DNA of 64,000 nt, taken from positions 868,001 to 932,000 of the forward strand of contig JAALGZ010000004.1 of assembly GCA_015227615.1 (NCBI GenBank). The letters run 5' to 3'. Made by a program: the position numbers and the translations under genes. The notes beneath the pieces were generated by a model that saw only the letters and a program-made list of their open reading frames with translations, did not search any database and was not told where the DNA came from. The stretch is from Labyrinthula sp. Ha (taxonomy: Eukaryota; Sar; Bigyra; Labyrinthulida; Labyrinthulaceae). This document shows positions 46,850 through 60,219 of the stretch, piece after piece; the first letter of the stretch is position 1, and the number at the start of each line of letters is the position of its first letter.

Positions 46850-47050
46850 AGTGGAGCCAAGAAGGATGGTCACAAGTTGAGTTCAATATTTTAAATATTC
46901 TAGTCATTAAGTTTGGGATGGGTAAGTTTAGAGAACATCGAAAATATCTTCCTGGAAAAAATAAACAGCAAATGTATAATAAAATGCAGAGATTTATAGG
47001 TGTTCAAAGTTTGGAACATTTTCTGGGATTTAAAGTGGATTTATGTTATT
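46850..47050 (+). other. SANT/Myb-like segment in element A's extra region
   Basis: Following the chromodomain-like end, the translation has a three-helix pattern with spaced tryptophan/aromatic residues (WSQEGWSQVEF), the FGMGKFREHRKYLPGKNK turn and a QxxYxKxQR-like third helix. This resembles SANT/Myb DNA-binding repeats. Element B has a comparable FGIKKMHKNLPGR stretch at the corresponding place near 59.55 kb. Confidence 0.55.
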
Positions 47051-47569
47051 TAAGAGAGAAGTTTTATGAAAAAGGGTGTTATAAAAAGAAGATTTTACCT
47101 TATTCAGAAAGACAATGTTTATTAAAAAGACTTTTAACTTTATGGAGGTTTGGTTCTATGGAAGTAAAGAAATCAGATCTGGATAAAGTTGATGTAACTT
47201 TGGTCTATGATATAATGAGGTTACCTGGCTTAATTAAGTTGCATAATATGATTAGCTGCTGTAGAAAGAATGGGGATATTTGGAAAGGGTATCCAAAATA
47301 TAAAGGAGATTTAGGATGTTTTGAGGAATTTATAAATGACCTCATTAAAAAGTATAGGGTTCGTTTAAAGAAGGTATCCCAATATGTTGAGCTTGTGTAT
47401 TTGGCAGTAAATACTGGAGAAGTTGGAGAGCAACTGAAAGGTAGGAAATTGTCGGGTATATCGGATGAAGTCGCATCTAATCTGTTTAGCTACAGGAATG
47501 AAGAACTAGGAGTATATGATAAAATATGGAAGATTCTGCACGGTTCAAGAATGATAAAACAAGATGTTC

Positions 47570-48090
47570 AAGAGTTTCTGAAGAGCACTGAGCTTAAGCC
47601 TCAGGTGGTTATAGTGGATTTTCCGTATAATTTATTCTCTGGAGATCCTATCCGTGGACCTAGTAATAATTATGATCAAATGAAGGATAAAGATATAATG
47701 GCATTGGATGTTAGTTCCTTGGGCAAAGATAATTTATGGTTCGTATGGACTTTAGCTTCGAAAAGAAAATTAGCTGTAAAATGGCTCGAGAAGAATGAGA
47801 TAAAATTTATGAGTCGTTTGTTATGGGTTAAAACTTCGAAGTCGGGAAAATTATTATCAACTTTAGGGAATATATCTGGTGCCTGTGTTGCAGAGTGATT
47901 AATAGGTTTACGAGGGGGTTTTCCAGCAGTTTTGAAAACGAGGTTTATTGGTAAAGAATCATTTTTTGGTCGGAAGTATGGCAATTCTATGAAGCCCATT
48001 GAGTTGTATAAGATGATTGAGCGAATGATAGGAAATAATCTTATTTGTTTGGAGCTTTTTGGAAGAATTAACAATCTACCAAGAAAGTGA
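47570..48090 (+). other. MT-A70 (N6-adenine methyltransferase) domain region in element A
   Basis: The family pattern is present in order: a beta strand leading to the catalytic-loop position (PQVVIVDFPY), the LWFVWTLASKRKLAVKWL block equivalent to FLFLWVT..., a strand RLLWVKTSKSGKL, and the C-terminal signature KPIELYKMIERMIG then LELFGRINN. This last block corresponds to the family's KP(D/E)E.Y..IE......K.ELFGR.HN. The region lies inside the LTRs and downstream of integrase, so it is part of the element. It belongs to a broken fossil, so no activity is claimed. Confidence 0.85.
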
Positions 48091-48151
48091 ATTACTGTGG
48101 GAAAAGAAGTTGACGTGAAGCTAACATTTATCGAAGAATAAAATGGGGCGA

Positions 48152-48431
48152 TGTTAAGGAAGAATAGCTTTTATTCCTCTCTTAATTGTTATATTTTATG
48201 CTAAAAGAGTTGGTTACTTAAGGGTTTGAGTCTTTTACTTTGCTCTCTATTATTTCCCTTATGTTTGGTTTAGTGTTAGCCGTTGGAATAGTTGGAATAT
48301 ATAGTCGTTACTTTTTTAAGAGTTAACAAAAGTAAAAAAAGGTGAAACTGCTATCAATACTTATTCTATTCGAGTTATTTGGTTTGCGCACGTCTACAAG
48401 AAAAAGTAAAAGGACAAAAACCCTCAATATT
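48152..48431 (+). repeat. 3' LTR of element A
   Basis: 280 bp, partner of the 41440-41722 repeat. No clear target duplication could be matched across the two outer flanks. Confidence 0.9.
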
Positions 48432-48907
48432 AGTTGTAAACTGCCCAAGGCTCACCCTCTTCTTTACCTTATTCTTTTCTCCTGTAACTATAAATGTAGA
48501 TGTAGGAAAACATAAATTATTCGTGCTCGTTAAATGGAGGAAAGTTTTCGTGTATCTAATAAGCAGGAAATTTTTGATATAAATCCTAATATAGTGAAAT
48601 CATAGATACAATAATATGAATTTAATTTGTGAAAAAACATATTTAATACACTTCTTATACTAGTAAAATCAAGTAGTATTGGTTAAACCTAATTACATTT
48701 GATTGTTTATTGCTTCAAAGTTGGATAAAAGGAAACAAATCTAAGATCAACAGAAAGAAGAAACTAAACCTTCTTCACTGACTTTCGATAAATTTATTGA
48801 ACTAAACTCATATTACTATTTTTAGTTAAGCTACTAAAAGGAATTTCAAAATAAAACTGTTGCCTAAGAAATTCTTACTATTGCTGCTGCAATATTTGAC
48901 TTCAAAG
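48432..48907. other. Spacer between elements A and C
   Basis: About 475 bp of AT-rich DNA with no coding features, lying between the 3' LTR of the gypsy fossil and the outer LTR of the copia fossil. Confidence 0.4.
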
Positions 48908-49073
48908 TGTTTTTGAAGAAAAGTATGTATTTTATTTTGTATTGAACTTTAGGTGGTTTTGCCTCCTTTGGGTAAACAAAACAACATATACCGACTATCA
49001 AAATATACATATATATAACGCTACTTAGAGGAAAGTGGAAAAAACCTCTAAGACGTTTCTCATATCTAACTAT
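48908..49073 (-). repeat. 3' LTR of element C
   Basis: About 165 bp sharing the blocks TATTGAACTTTAGGTGGTTT, AAAATATACATATATATAAC and CCTCTAAGACGTTTC with the split LTR at 53037-53126 plus 60998-61076. The exact outer edge is uncertain by a few bases. Confidence 0.85.
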
Positions 49074-52000
49074 TCTCAATGGACATAAAATACTCCTCCG
49101 TAGTTAGATAGAGCTACATAGAAAATCGTTCCTAAATTTCTCAAATTTAATCTTGTCTAAACTTTTCGTGAATAAATCTGCCGTGTTATTCTCTGTGCTA
49201 ACTTCTTTTAGATTAATTAACTCTTCTTCGGTTGTTTGTTGAATCATAAAGTATTTTGTTCCAAGATATCTAGTGGCATTTGCAGGGGCTTCGCCTCTTG
49301 AAAAATCTCTTGCTACTTTTGAATCACAGTAAACTTCTGGACAATCAATGTCAATTCTAAATCCTTCTTGTAAAATATATGATAAATGGATAACTTCTTT
49401 GACTAACATATGTAAAGCGAGGTATTCAGATACTCCTGATGAGGTTGAAATCCATTTCATCTTCTTGCATTTCCAAGATATCAGTACATTTCCCATATAA
49501 ATTATAAAACCTCCAGTAGATTTATACTTGTCTTCGATGCTATCAGCAAATGAGGTATCGCTCAGAGCCTTGATGTTAAACTTTTCTTCACGTTTTACCT
49601 TGATTGAAAAATGTCTAGTATTAATCAAATATCTCAAAATCCTCCTTGACATACGTAAGAGTCCCATTTTATCTGTTTGTAGATTTCTGGCAATAAAGTT
49701 AACTGCAAAAGATATATCAGGGCGGGAACAATTCGCAATATATGATAATTCACCTACGATTTTCTGAATTTTACGTATTTCCACGTTGTCATCAGTCGGA
49801 ATTACTGGATTCACTATGATAGGAGTAACTACATTTGTAGCTTCATCTTGGTCCATGTTGTATTCTTGAGCCATTTCCAATATCTTTCCCTCTTGATGCA
49901 ACCATAATATATCTTTTTCTTGCTTCAGTTCTAAACCTATGAACTTGGTGCTAAGTTAAGCACATTTTATCTGGAACTTTGCCGATAACTCTTTCTCAAA
50001 CCACTTAGTTAGCTCCTCCGTGTTGCTGGAATACACTAGATCGTCTACATAAACTATCAAAAGAATTGTGTTCCCGGACTTTTCCAGGTGGTAAACTCCT
50101 CCTCCGTTAACTGATGCCTGAAATCCCAGCTGTTTTAGAAAAGTGTGGATAGTTCTGAACCAAACTTTACCACTTTGTTTGAGACCGTAAATACTAGCTT
50201 CACATTTATAGACCTTTGATTTGTCCTGGGTTCTCATTTTGTGACCTTGGGGGAGTTGCATAAATACGGGGTTATCTAAACGACCGTAGAGATATACACT
50301 GGTAACGCCAGCTTGTCTGGTGTTCCAGTTTCTGCTCCAACTAATAATAAGGAACATCTTTACAAACTCTAGTGCAACTACCGGGGAGTGGTATCGTTTT
50401 GTATTGTTTACAAGGTCTCCCCGGGCGGTTAGGCGCACCTTGGGCCTAGTAACGGGGCCATCTGGCCCATTTCTTAATTCGAACACTTCATGAAAAGGGA
50501 TAACTTGAACACCTTGAGGCCTGTCAACAACAGTCAGCTCGCCCATGCTTTTTAAAACTTGTAGCTCTTTCTCATAGGCACTAACCCATTTATCCTTGTC
50601 TTCAGAAGCATATAATTCCTTCAGTTTCTTAATCCCAGAGTCAACAGCTACATTTCCTTGTTGAGTTCTTCTTCTACTGTGTTCAATGATATTTTCGGGA
50701 GAGATGTTGAAGCTTCTATTGAGGTAAGGTGCTTCAGGAGTTTCCTTTTCAAGTTTCTGGAAATTTTCTTGATGTTCTTCAATATTTTCTTGGATGTTTT
50801 CAATAATTACTTGCTCAGTTTCTTCAGAAAAAGGCACGTTATTTTCAATCAAGATATTTCTTTCTCTCATTGGCTCAGTTGTATCTACCTCTATCACTTC
50901 TGAGAATTTTTGAGGGTCATTTACGTCGTAAAATTTAGTTTAATCTAACATTAATGAAACTGTTGAAAAAATTCTTCTAGTCGTAAGGTTCATCACCATC
51001 CAACCTGGATGGTGTTTGAGGTATATCACAAATCTGACTTTTACGCCTGTATCTTGCAGCTTTGATCTTTCTTCTTTATTTGCCTGAGCATAGCCAATAA
51101 TGCCGAATACTCTGACATTGGAAATATCAGGAGAGTGACCCATAAGTTTCTGATAAGGTGTATGTTCACTTTGGACACCACAAATACGGTTTTGTACAAA
51201 GTTGGAAGAGTACAAAGCTAGCAACCAAAAAACCAACAGAAAGGTTCGCTTGTTTCAGTGAACTTCTCATTGCTTTTACTAGCAGGATATTCTTACCTTA
51301 CGCTCTACCATTTTGTTCGCGGATATATGGGATTGAATATCTCCTCTCGATCCCAATTTTATCAAAGAAAGAAATAAGGTCATTCCTTTTGAAATCTAAA
51401 GCGTTATCACTTTGAAAATACAATATTTTTGCGGGAAATTGTCTCTCTAGTTTCGTAATATGTTTGATAATTATCTGCGGTATTTCGGATCTGTTTTTAA
51501 AATTGAAAGTCCACGAGAAGTTTGAGTGAGCGCAAGTAAAAATTAACGCTCCTACAAAACCTTCTATGCTTTGTGGAAAAGGGCCTATTGAGTCCGCTAC
51601 GATAAGTTCCAGAGGCTTTCTGATTGTTACGGAATTACTATGTTTTTGTTTCTCCCTGTTGAACTTGCCTTTTATACATCCCTTACAGATATTCTTATTC
51701 TCTTCAAATTCAAGTCCGTCGACTTTTCCTTGCAGTTTATCAATACTGTTTTCTGCAATATGGTTTGACCTATTATACCATATCTTATTTATTGCTCCAA
51801 AAGCTGAATTCGATCTAGAACGCAAAATTGCAACTCCATGTTTAAGTGGAATTTGCATCGAGAAGCTTGACGTGTTGCTTTCTACGATTCAACATTCATT
51901 TTCAAATAAAACAATGAAACCTTTTGAGTTTAATTGAGAAAATGAAATCAAATTTGGCATTCCTTCGTGGTAAAGAACTTCTTTTAGCTCAACTTCACGA

Positions 52001-53036
52001 CCATCCTCAGAAATGAAGTTGATTGCCCCTTTAAAAGTGCAGGAGATGTTGCCATTGGCTGTTGCAATCGGCTGAGGTTCACATTTTTCCAACGATTGAT
52101 ACAAGTTCTTGTCTACTGATAAGTGGCAAGATGCTCCTGATTCCATGATGAAAACGTTTGAGAAAGATTAATTTTCCTTTTCAGCTGAAAAAGCAATGAA
52201 ATTCGCTTTGGTTTTTTCACTTGTTTCTAGGTTCACATGATCAGTTCTAACGTTGTTGGAGTTGTTGGAGTTTTGACCAGTGTTATGTCTCCTGTCCGGA
52301 CAAAATCTACGTAAGTTCCCAGTTTTTCCGCATTCATAACATTTTGGACACCTTGAGCTTCTATGTGTAAGGTTACACTTTGAACCTCTCTTACTTTGTG
52401 TCACGGAAGAATACACGGTGGGTTTTTCAATGGGTCTATATACTCCACGTTCTACTGAATATCACATTACTGTATCTATTTTCTGATCAAATACCAAACG
52501 ATCAAGAACAGAGTTCTCAATTGTTAATTTTTGATTGTAAGAGAGGTCAAACATTCCCTGTGGAAATTTATCAAACAACATTAGTAAAAGGTTTTTGTAA
52601 TCAAGAGTATTTCCGAGGTTCTCAAGTTTTGATGTAAGCTGGACAAAGGTGTTGATCAACCAATAATAACTTCCTTCAAATTTTAACTCAGAAAGTTGCT
52701 TATTTACTTTGAAAGATTCTGCAGTTTTGTTCCCGAGAAACATCAGTCTTATTTTCTTATATATATGATGAGCATTACTGAGATGGAGAAAATGGATTAC
52801 GAGGTTGTTATCTATAGAGTTCGTTAGCGTTGTTAAGCATCTCGCTTTTCGGGCGGCGACTGTCTCGTTTTCAGTTGCTTCCAGTGCTGTGCCTTCGGAG
52901 ACCCAGTTCCATACACCTAACTCTACAAAGTAGGAACGAATGCGCCACTCCCAGAGGTGGAAGTAGCTATGGAGTTCAAGATGTGGGATTTGGTAGTTCT
53001 TTTCGTTTGTCATGGATATCGTTTAGGCTCTTAACA

Positions 53037-53126
53037 TGTTTTGAAGAAAGGTATGTATTTTGTTTTGTATTGAACTTTAGGTGGTTTTGCCTCCCTTGGG
53101 TAAATAAATCAATATATAGTGACCAC
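53037..53126 (-). repeat. 5' LTR of element C, first part (before element B)
   Basis: It matches the first 90 bp of the intact LTR at 48908. The copia internal region starts immediately beside it, with a gag start close by. The match stops abruptly where the TGTCCTC end of element B begins. Confidence 0.85.
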
Positions 53127-53296
53127 TGTCCTCTAAGTACACAATAATCGTTTTGACCATCGTAGTTAGAACACTTCTGTTATATGCAATATAGTCAACT
53201 TTATTGTTATATAACTGTTATATATCGTGAAAACTTAACCGTTAATGACATATTATCAGACTGATTAAAGATTCACAAAGGTTAGCCCAGAAGACA
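53127..53296 (+). repeat. 5' LTR of element B
   Basis: 170 bp, TGTCCTC...GAAGACA. The last ~118 bp match the 3' LTR at all but about four positions, but the first ~50 bp match poorly. Confidence 0.88.
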
Positions 53297-56200
53297 TTAC
53301 TCGAGTAACGTATTTATGATGAAAGAATCAGATACGAAAAGTACCAATCTACCTTCAAAAGAGTTTACAGAACCGAATAACCCACAGAATAATGATAATG
53401 AAAAGGAACAAACACCTCAAAGTCCGAAATCAAGCAAATCAGAACTCGAACAAACGTCCATACCAAAATCACCACACAAATCCCCAAGAAAGTCGCCACG
53501 TAAATCAGGAGATCGAGTTAAGTACAAGCCACAGGACTTGGATAATATCACGAAGATTATCAAGGAGAGAAAAAGGATGGAAAGGATACAGAAAGATATA
53601 ACAGAGAAGCTGTCAATCATAGCTGCATTTGAGAAGAGATTCAATAAGACAACTCTTTCTAAGCAAGATACAGATAACGATAAATCCTCTAAAAGCACAA
53701 CAAATCAAACTCCAAGAAACTCTGTTCCTGAAGATGCTGAAGCAGAAAGTCAGATAACAACGATAACAAGAAGATCTCAATTATCAAAGACATCTAAGAA
53801 GTCTAATGCTTCAAAAGCTAATAGTTACAGATCAAAAGCTACAGAACTTTCAAAACCTTCCAGAAGATCAAAATTTTAACACAGAACTTTAGAAGAAGAA
53901 GATGATCAATCAGAAGCCTTAAGTGTAGATCCTTGGTCGGAAACCGGAAGCACCTTTCTAGAAAAAAATATCATACGAACAAATACGAACCTCAAAACTT
54001 ACCACCTTCAGTATTTCCTCCATCAGCTCGTAGATATCCACTTGTGCACATTCAACCTCCAAATAAACTTACAGCTCTTACTTTTGAAAATATAAAAACA
54101 TTTGTACATGAAGTGGAAACTACACTCCCAAACGTGTCGATGAATGTCCTCAGTCTTGTTTCAAGCAGCGTTACAGAAAGTTCACAGCAAATAGGTGTTA
54201 ATACAAAGGATTCACAAGCGATCATGCGCTACTTAAAGAAACATCTGCAGAATTATTACAAGGTTGAGAGATCAAGAAGTATTTCACAATTGCAGTCTAT
54301 ACTAAAATGGTCTTCAAGATCAATGCTACCCGAAGATCAGATATACACATTTATTGATGAAGCCATGAAGGTACTGAAGTTTCTGGACAAATAACAAATG
54401 GATAGAAATCACAAGAAAATTCTAAAAACTATATTATCTAAGGTTCCAGATTCTTTCAATTTCAATGTCGAAGAAATATTATTGGACGCCAAAGAACTAA
54501 ATCTTCTCAAGTTAAGATCCACCCTTACGAAAAGAAGATTTGTGCTCCGGGGAAAAGGCAGCACTGGCAGACAGCCAGTGGGAGCAAGAACATCTCACCT
54601 GCCAGTTTATCAACGTGAAAAGGAGAAAAAACCAAGACAATTCAAAAAGAAGGCTTGAAGAATAATCCTTAGAAGAATGGGGAAGGATGCTACGCCAATG
54701 AACTTAATGCCTTTTCATGTAACTAACAAGCAGTATGTTCAAGTGAAGGGTATAGCAGACACTAGAGCTGACTATAATGTTAGCAGCCTACAGGCCCTAA
54801 AGGACTTTACAATAAAAACAGAAGATCCGAAGTACATTAAAGAAGTATAGTTTTCGGACAGATCGCTCAAGGAAGTACAAAAGGTAGTATTCGCCAGATC
54901 AATGTTAGTCTAAGGAGAAAAATCTTTCAAGATTGGTATCCAGAAGTTTTTTACAGTCAAGGATGACAACTGGGATGAAGTGATAATAGGACGCAGGACA
55001 CTGGATTACTTTGGGATAAAACTCGATCTTTCACAGGCGGATCATACAAAGGAGAAAGATGAATAGGAAGTAGGTGGAAACAAAGCCCCAGTTTCTGGAC
55101 CAACAAAACTAGCAAAGGGCATTCAAGACACAACTTTTGGAGAAGCAACAGTTACAATCTATGTGAACATTCTGGACAAGAATTCAATTATCTCCTTTTT
55201 CAAGAGCTCAAGTTCACATTCTATAATGTATGTTATTCAAGCAAGCCCTACTTTACTATTTTATGCTTTCAAAGCCTTTACCGAAGCTGGATACAAATTA
55301 GCTGACTCAATTATATTCCCTTAAAAAAAATGATACTTCTAATCAAGTCCGGAATCTATTTCAGAAGTCAGTTTTCAGATATTTATTATTTTACAAGCAA
55401 GTATTCGACCATTCTCTCATAAACCATCAACAAAACGCGGACGTTCAACTCGATTACAATGATATTGAGGAAGATTTAGGTAGGATTATTCATAGTTTGT
55501 TTAAGATCAAACCTACTCTTCAATATTTTAACGATGCTCCTACAATTATTACACAGGATTGGAAAACTTACATCCGGGCCCTCGAAGGGAGAGAGCTTAG
55601 GGTGAAGCCAATCGAAGAACTAGGTATGGCACATTTCGAGGAACTGGACAATAATCCCGAGAAGAGCGAAGTTACCCCAGTTTTACTTTCAAATGTCCAA
55701 CAGAATATGCTGGACGAGTTCAACGAGATCGGCATTGGCGAGGGCAATATTCAAAAAGATAAAGAAGACTGAGAAATACTCGCTATGATAGATAATAAGC
55801 TTACTGATTCAACTTACAACATGCAGCAGCAGATTCATTTAAAAGATTTATTCATCAAGCACCGAGAAGGGTGGGGGTTAAGACAATCAAATGCACAAGT
55901 GTCTAACCTTACACGAATAGAAGTAGAACTTAAGCCTGGTTCAGCTATTCTAAGAAGTTACGGTTACCATCAGACGAAGGGAGAAGAGAGATTCCTGGAC
56001 CTTAAGTTTGAGGCCCTAAGGCAAACTGGTATCGTATCTCCTGCGAAAAACCCAGTTTGGGGTCATCTGGTATTCGTAGTCACAAAGAAGATTTCAAAGC
56101 CAAAGAATTGGGTTTCTATGACGAACAAAGAAAGAGAAGACTGGAAAGAAGACAATCTTTTAAATCGCTACCGCATGGTGGCGAACATGATCAAGTTGAA

Positions 56201-58989
56201 CCAGATTACTCAGCCCACAACATTGAACCTTCCAAATTTAGAAAGGCAGCTTATGTCCATAAAGAACATTAAACTTTACGCAACATTAGACATTCTTTCC
56301 GGATTTGACTTCTTACCTACAAAGAAGGAACACCGGGAGATTTTTACCTTAGTAACAAGACGCAGCGTGTACACCCTTAACGGGGCTCCTATGGGATGGT
56401 CTAATACCCCAGCCCTTTTTTTCGATTGAGTGATCAACGAGGTGATTGACCAAGATGGAGATCATTTATTTAATATAGAAGAAAACGGGGTATTAGCGTG
56501 GCTAGATGACCTTCTTGTTTATGCTACTTCCTTTAAAAACATGTGTTCAATCCTTTAGAAGCTATTACAAAGAGTGATCCACCGCAAAATACGTTTTAAC
56601 CTTAGGAAATGCGGGTTTGGAGAACCACACACCATATGGTGTGGACGAGAAATAAGAAGTAGTCACTGGAACTTTTCGCCTTCTTTCTTTGAAAAAGTTT
56701 TAAATATACCAAATCCAAAATATAGACACGTGGAAGCTCGACTTGTTTACCTAGCCAACTGGCTCTCTCCAAATATACCGAAACTTTCACAACTACGCAA
56801 ACCGTTCGCTGAATATGCAAGCCTAAGAGGGAAAAAACTATCAGCAGTAGAAAAGCTTAAATAAGAGGTTGATTGGGCTGAGGAAAAAGAACAGGCTTAC
56901 ATTCTATTAAAACACGCCATTGTGGAGGCTAGTAAGCGCTTCCTCGCAATGTATTATGAGAAAATGCCGTTACTTCTTTTTACGGACTCATCCCAAGATA
57001 TTTGGAATCTCGCAGTTTTTCAAGACGAAGAAAAGAACGCAACAAATGACGTTAGAACTCTCAAGCCTCGACCTATTATGTTTCTATCTGGCTCATTTTG
57101 TTCAAGCGAAGTTAGATGACATATTTCATCAAAGGAGCTCTACCCAATAATCTACGCTTTCGAGCTTATTGGGTTCATTTTAAGAACACACTCTGGCGGT
57201 ATTTATATTTACACAAACCACAGAGCTTTACTTTCCGTTGTAAGAATAAATCAGAACGAGCGGAGAATATACTGGGAGCGCCTCTATAGGTGGTTATTAA
57301 GGTTACAGTCAGTTGAGTTAACCATTTTTCATATTTCAAGCAGAGAAAACTTCGTGTCTGACCTTCTCACTAGATGGGGAAGAACATCGGAGATAAAGAC
57401 GGCAAGATGCAACGTAATATATCAAAACTTTATTCCAGAAAGTTTACAAATATTTTCAGAAAGTTCTAATATAGATACTGATACACACTCTCATTTGGCA
57501 CAGACAGATCCGAAAGCTAAACTGGAAAATTACAAACTTAAATTACTTAGATGTTCTCGTGAAGAGAGTTAACTAGATATTTTAGGAAAGGAACCAGTAT
57601 TAACCCGCACTATAGCAGAGGTGATGAACATTTCGTTCGGTGAGTCTGAACTTGAAGATAGAGTTACAGTTCAAACAAATCGTTCTAATTTGCAACAGGA
57701 ATTATTGAACGAGCATATACATTATATCTCCCCATTTTATCCCAATATTTCTTTTAAAACAATAGATTTCGATACATTGAAGAAGCATCGGCAAGAACTT
57801 AAACCAGAAATATTGGAGAAATACGAAATAAAGGATAGAGTTTATCACAAAGATGATCTTTTAGTTATACTACGCAGGCTAATTCCCAGATACATCGTTA
57901 TGAACCATTTGTTGAGGAGACACCCAAGTGCTTCTGCATAGAAGAAGTATTTATCTGAAGTATTTTCACAAGGAGTAAGAAAGAAGGAGTTGAATTTATT
58001 ACTTTCTTCATATAGAAACCGCTGTTTACATTGCCAAAAATCGCCGCGTATTATACGAAGATCTTATCATCATACATCTTTAGCGAAAAGAGCACGCGAA
58101 ATACTTTGCGCTGATTGTCTTTACATCAATCAAACTGGATATGTACTGGTTATATTAGATTCAGCTACCAGAAACGCACAACTTACTTACCATCAAACTC
58201 CTGTAGCTAGAGGAATGGCAGAGTCACTTCTAAGTTGGAGAGCAAACTTTGGCTTCACAGAAGATTTTCTAATCATCACGGACAATGGTTCTCATTTTTC
58301 AAATAAGCTTTTATATGATTTAGAAAAGTCGGTGGGGCTCGAACAGAACTTCACCATAGCTTATTCGTCGTGGACAGATGGATCCGCTGAGACCGCCAAC
58401 AATTGAATACTGAACTATTTGAAAGCATTAGTTAGTCAATTTGGACTCCACGAAACACAATGGCCTAGTCTTTTACCTCTTATTTCATACATTATTAATA
58501 ACAAGCCGATGGAAAGAAGAGACCGGAGAACTCCAAACGAGTTATATTTTATATCATCGACTCGAGACTCCGCTAGTGGAAAGAAGCTTAAAACATTTCG
58601 CCATTACAATTAATAACGAATCTCATTATCCAACCAACCAAGAAGAATTGCTTTCTGAAGTTGGAAACATTTTTTTTTAAATTACAAAAAATTCAAGAAA
58701 GAAATTTTGAAGTTGTCAGGCTAAAGCAAGAAGCTGAAAATAGTAGAAGGAATAAAACAGTTACGCCTGTATTACAATTTCCACCAGACAACTGAGTTTT
58801 AGTTTCAGAACATGGTACGCAGCATGCAAACGCAAAAAAAGTCTCGCTTGGATTGGACCGTACCAGATAATAGACGTTTTATCGGAAAACGTTTATTTAG
58901 TTGAGTCACTACTAGGGAAAACGAGAACTGTTCATTCTTCGAGGATATGGTTCTACACACACTCGACCTATAGGAAGTAAAAAGTTAAA

Positions 58990-59180
58990 GGCATTGTTCA
59001 TACACAACTTTAAACAGCTGGAAATAGAAAACATTGTCGGATGTAGAATAGTTGCTGATGGTAATTCTTTTGAGTTTAAAATCCGCTGGTTAGGTTTCGA
59101 ACAAGATCAAGACACTTGGGAACCAATAATTACAATTTACGAAGATGTTCCAATAACGGTTACCTCTTTTGTGGAAAGCA
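58990..59180 (+). other. Chromodomain region of element B
   Basis: The translation IENIVGCRIVADGNSFEFKI followed by RWLGFEQDQDTWEP shows the chromodomain pattern: an initial acidic/hydrophobic strand, the Y/F-x-I/V-K/R-W-x-G core and the conserved D-x-T-W-E-P. In chromoviruses this domain sits after integrase and steers insertion by binding histone marks. Confidence 0.88.
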
Positions 59181-60219
59181 TGGATGATAGCAATCTAAAG
59201 ACGTTTATTTTAAGAGTAATTGATGATCATGACAGAATACGAAGGAACCAGATTTCAAGGATCAGGACGCTCGATGCTCGTGTATTAAAGTTAAATATAC
59301 AAAAAGATGAAATCTCAACCTTGTTCCGGGGGGAAACACTCTAGGTTGTCCACCCGAGGAAAAGAGTATTTTAAGACTTTGATTATGAAACTTGGATCAG
59401 AAAATACACAGAATATTTAGAAGGAAACTATTTACCTTTCAGATCAAAGCAGAAATGTCTACTCAAATTTAAAGACTTTGCAATTTACAATCTATCGGTA
59501 TTTTTCATAACCGTAGATTTGACGTACATAAACTTAGATCTTTCCTGCAAGAACACTTTGGAATCAAAAAGATGCATAAAAACTTACCTGGTCGTTTCAA
59601 TACTTGTACAGAAAGAGAAAAGATATTAACTTTATTTTCTCAGGAAGCAGAAATAAAGTCTAATTCAGAAGACATAGTTATTCCATATTTCAGAAGACTT
59701 AGAGATCTTAAACACCTTAGATTGATGAAAGAAGAATATTCTAATTCCGATGATTGTAAACTATTTTTATCCCAACTTGGTATAACTTCTCTTGAACTTT
59801 TAGAATCAAAAATATTAAGTATTTCAGAACCTTTGGTGGAAGCAGTTGAAGGAAGCGAAGTTTTACTTAATGATCTTTATAAATCTTTATTGAAATTACC
59901 TAGTTATTGGTCAGATTTGTCCGCTCTATATTCCAAGTCAATTACCTTTTGCCAACAAATAAAAGAGTTGCAGGACACGCCGAACAATTACACCTACAGA
60001 CAAGACTCTATTTCTATCTCTTTAGCTCTTATTGATGATAATATTCAGCTTACTTCTGTTAATCTGGTTTCAGGAAATAAAGTTATATTATTATATAACG
60101 GTGGTAATTATTACACGAACTTAGGTTGTAATGGGATAATTTATTTTACACCACCCGACACAAGACTTTTTCATCAGAACATTTTAGATTTAGAGTTTGA
60201 AAAACCGTACTCAAAACAA

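Larger units (their letters stand above)
41440..48431 (+). mobile_element. Ty3/gypsy LTR fossil A, with chromodomain and MT-A70 methyltransferase region
   Basis: A 7.0-kb LTR retrotransposon fossil on the plus strand, bounded by LTRs at 41440-41722 and 48152-48431. Parts in order, roughly: gag-like 41.9-42.4 kb; a Cys-rich knuckle-like stretch and aspartic protease (LLDSGAF) 42.6-43.3 kb; reverse transcriptase 43.7-44.5 kb; RNase H (FADGYD, TDHRNL) 44.7-45.1 kb; integrase with its HHCC-type zinc region and catalytic core 45.5-46.1 kb; chromodomain-like end 46.3-46.6 kb; then about 1.4 kb of extra coding sequence with a SANT/Myb-like segment and an MT-A70 methyltransferase. It is broken in many places (about ten or more). 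The two LTRs differ at roughly 9% of positions, so it is old. Confidence 0.88.
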
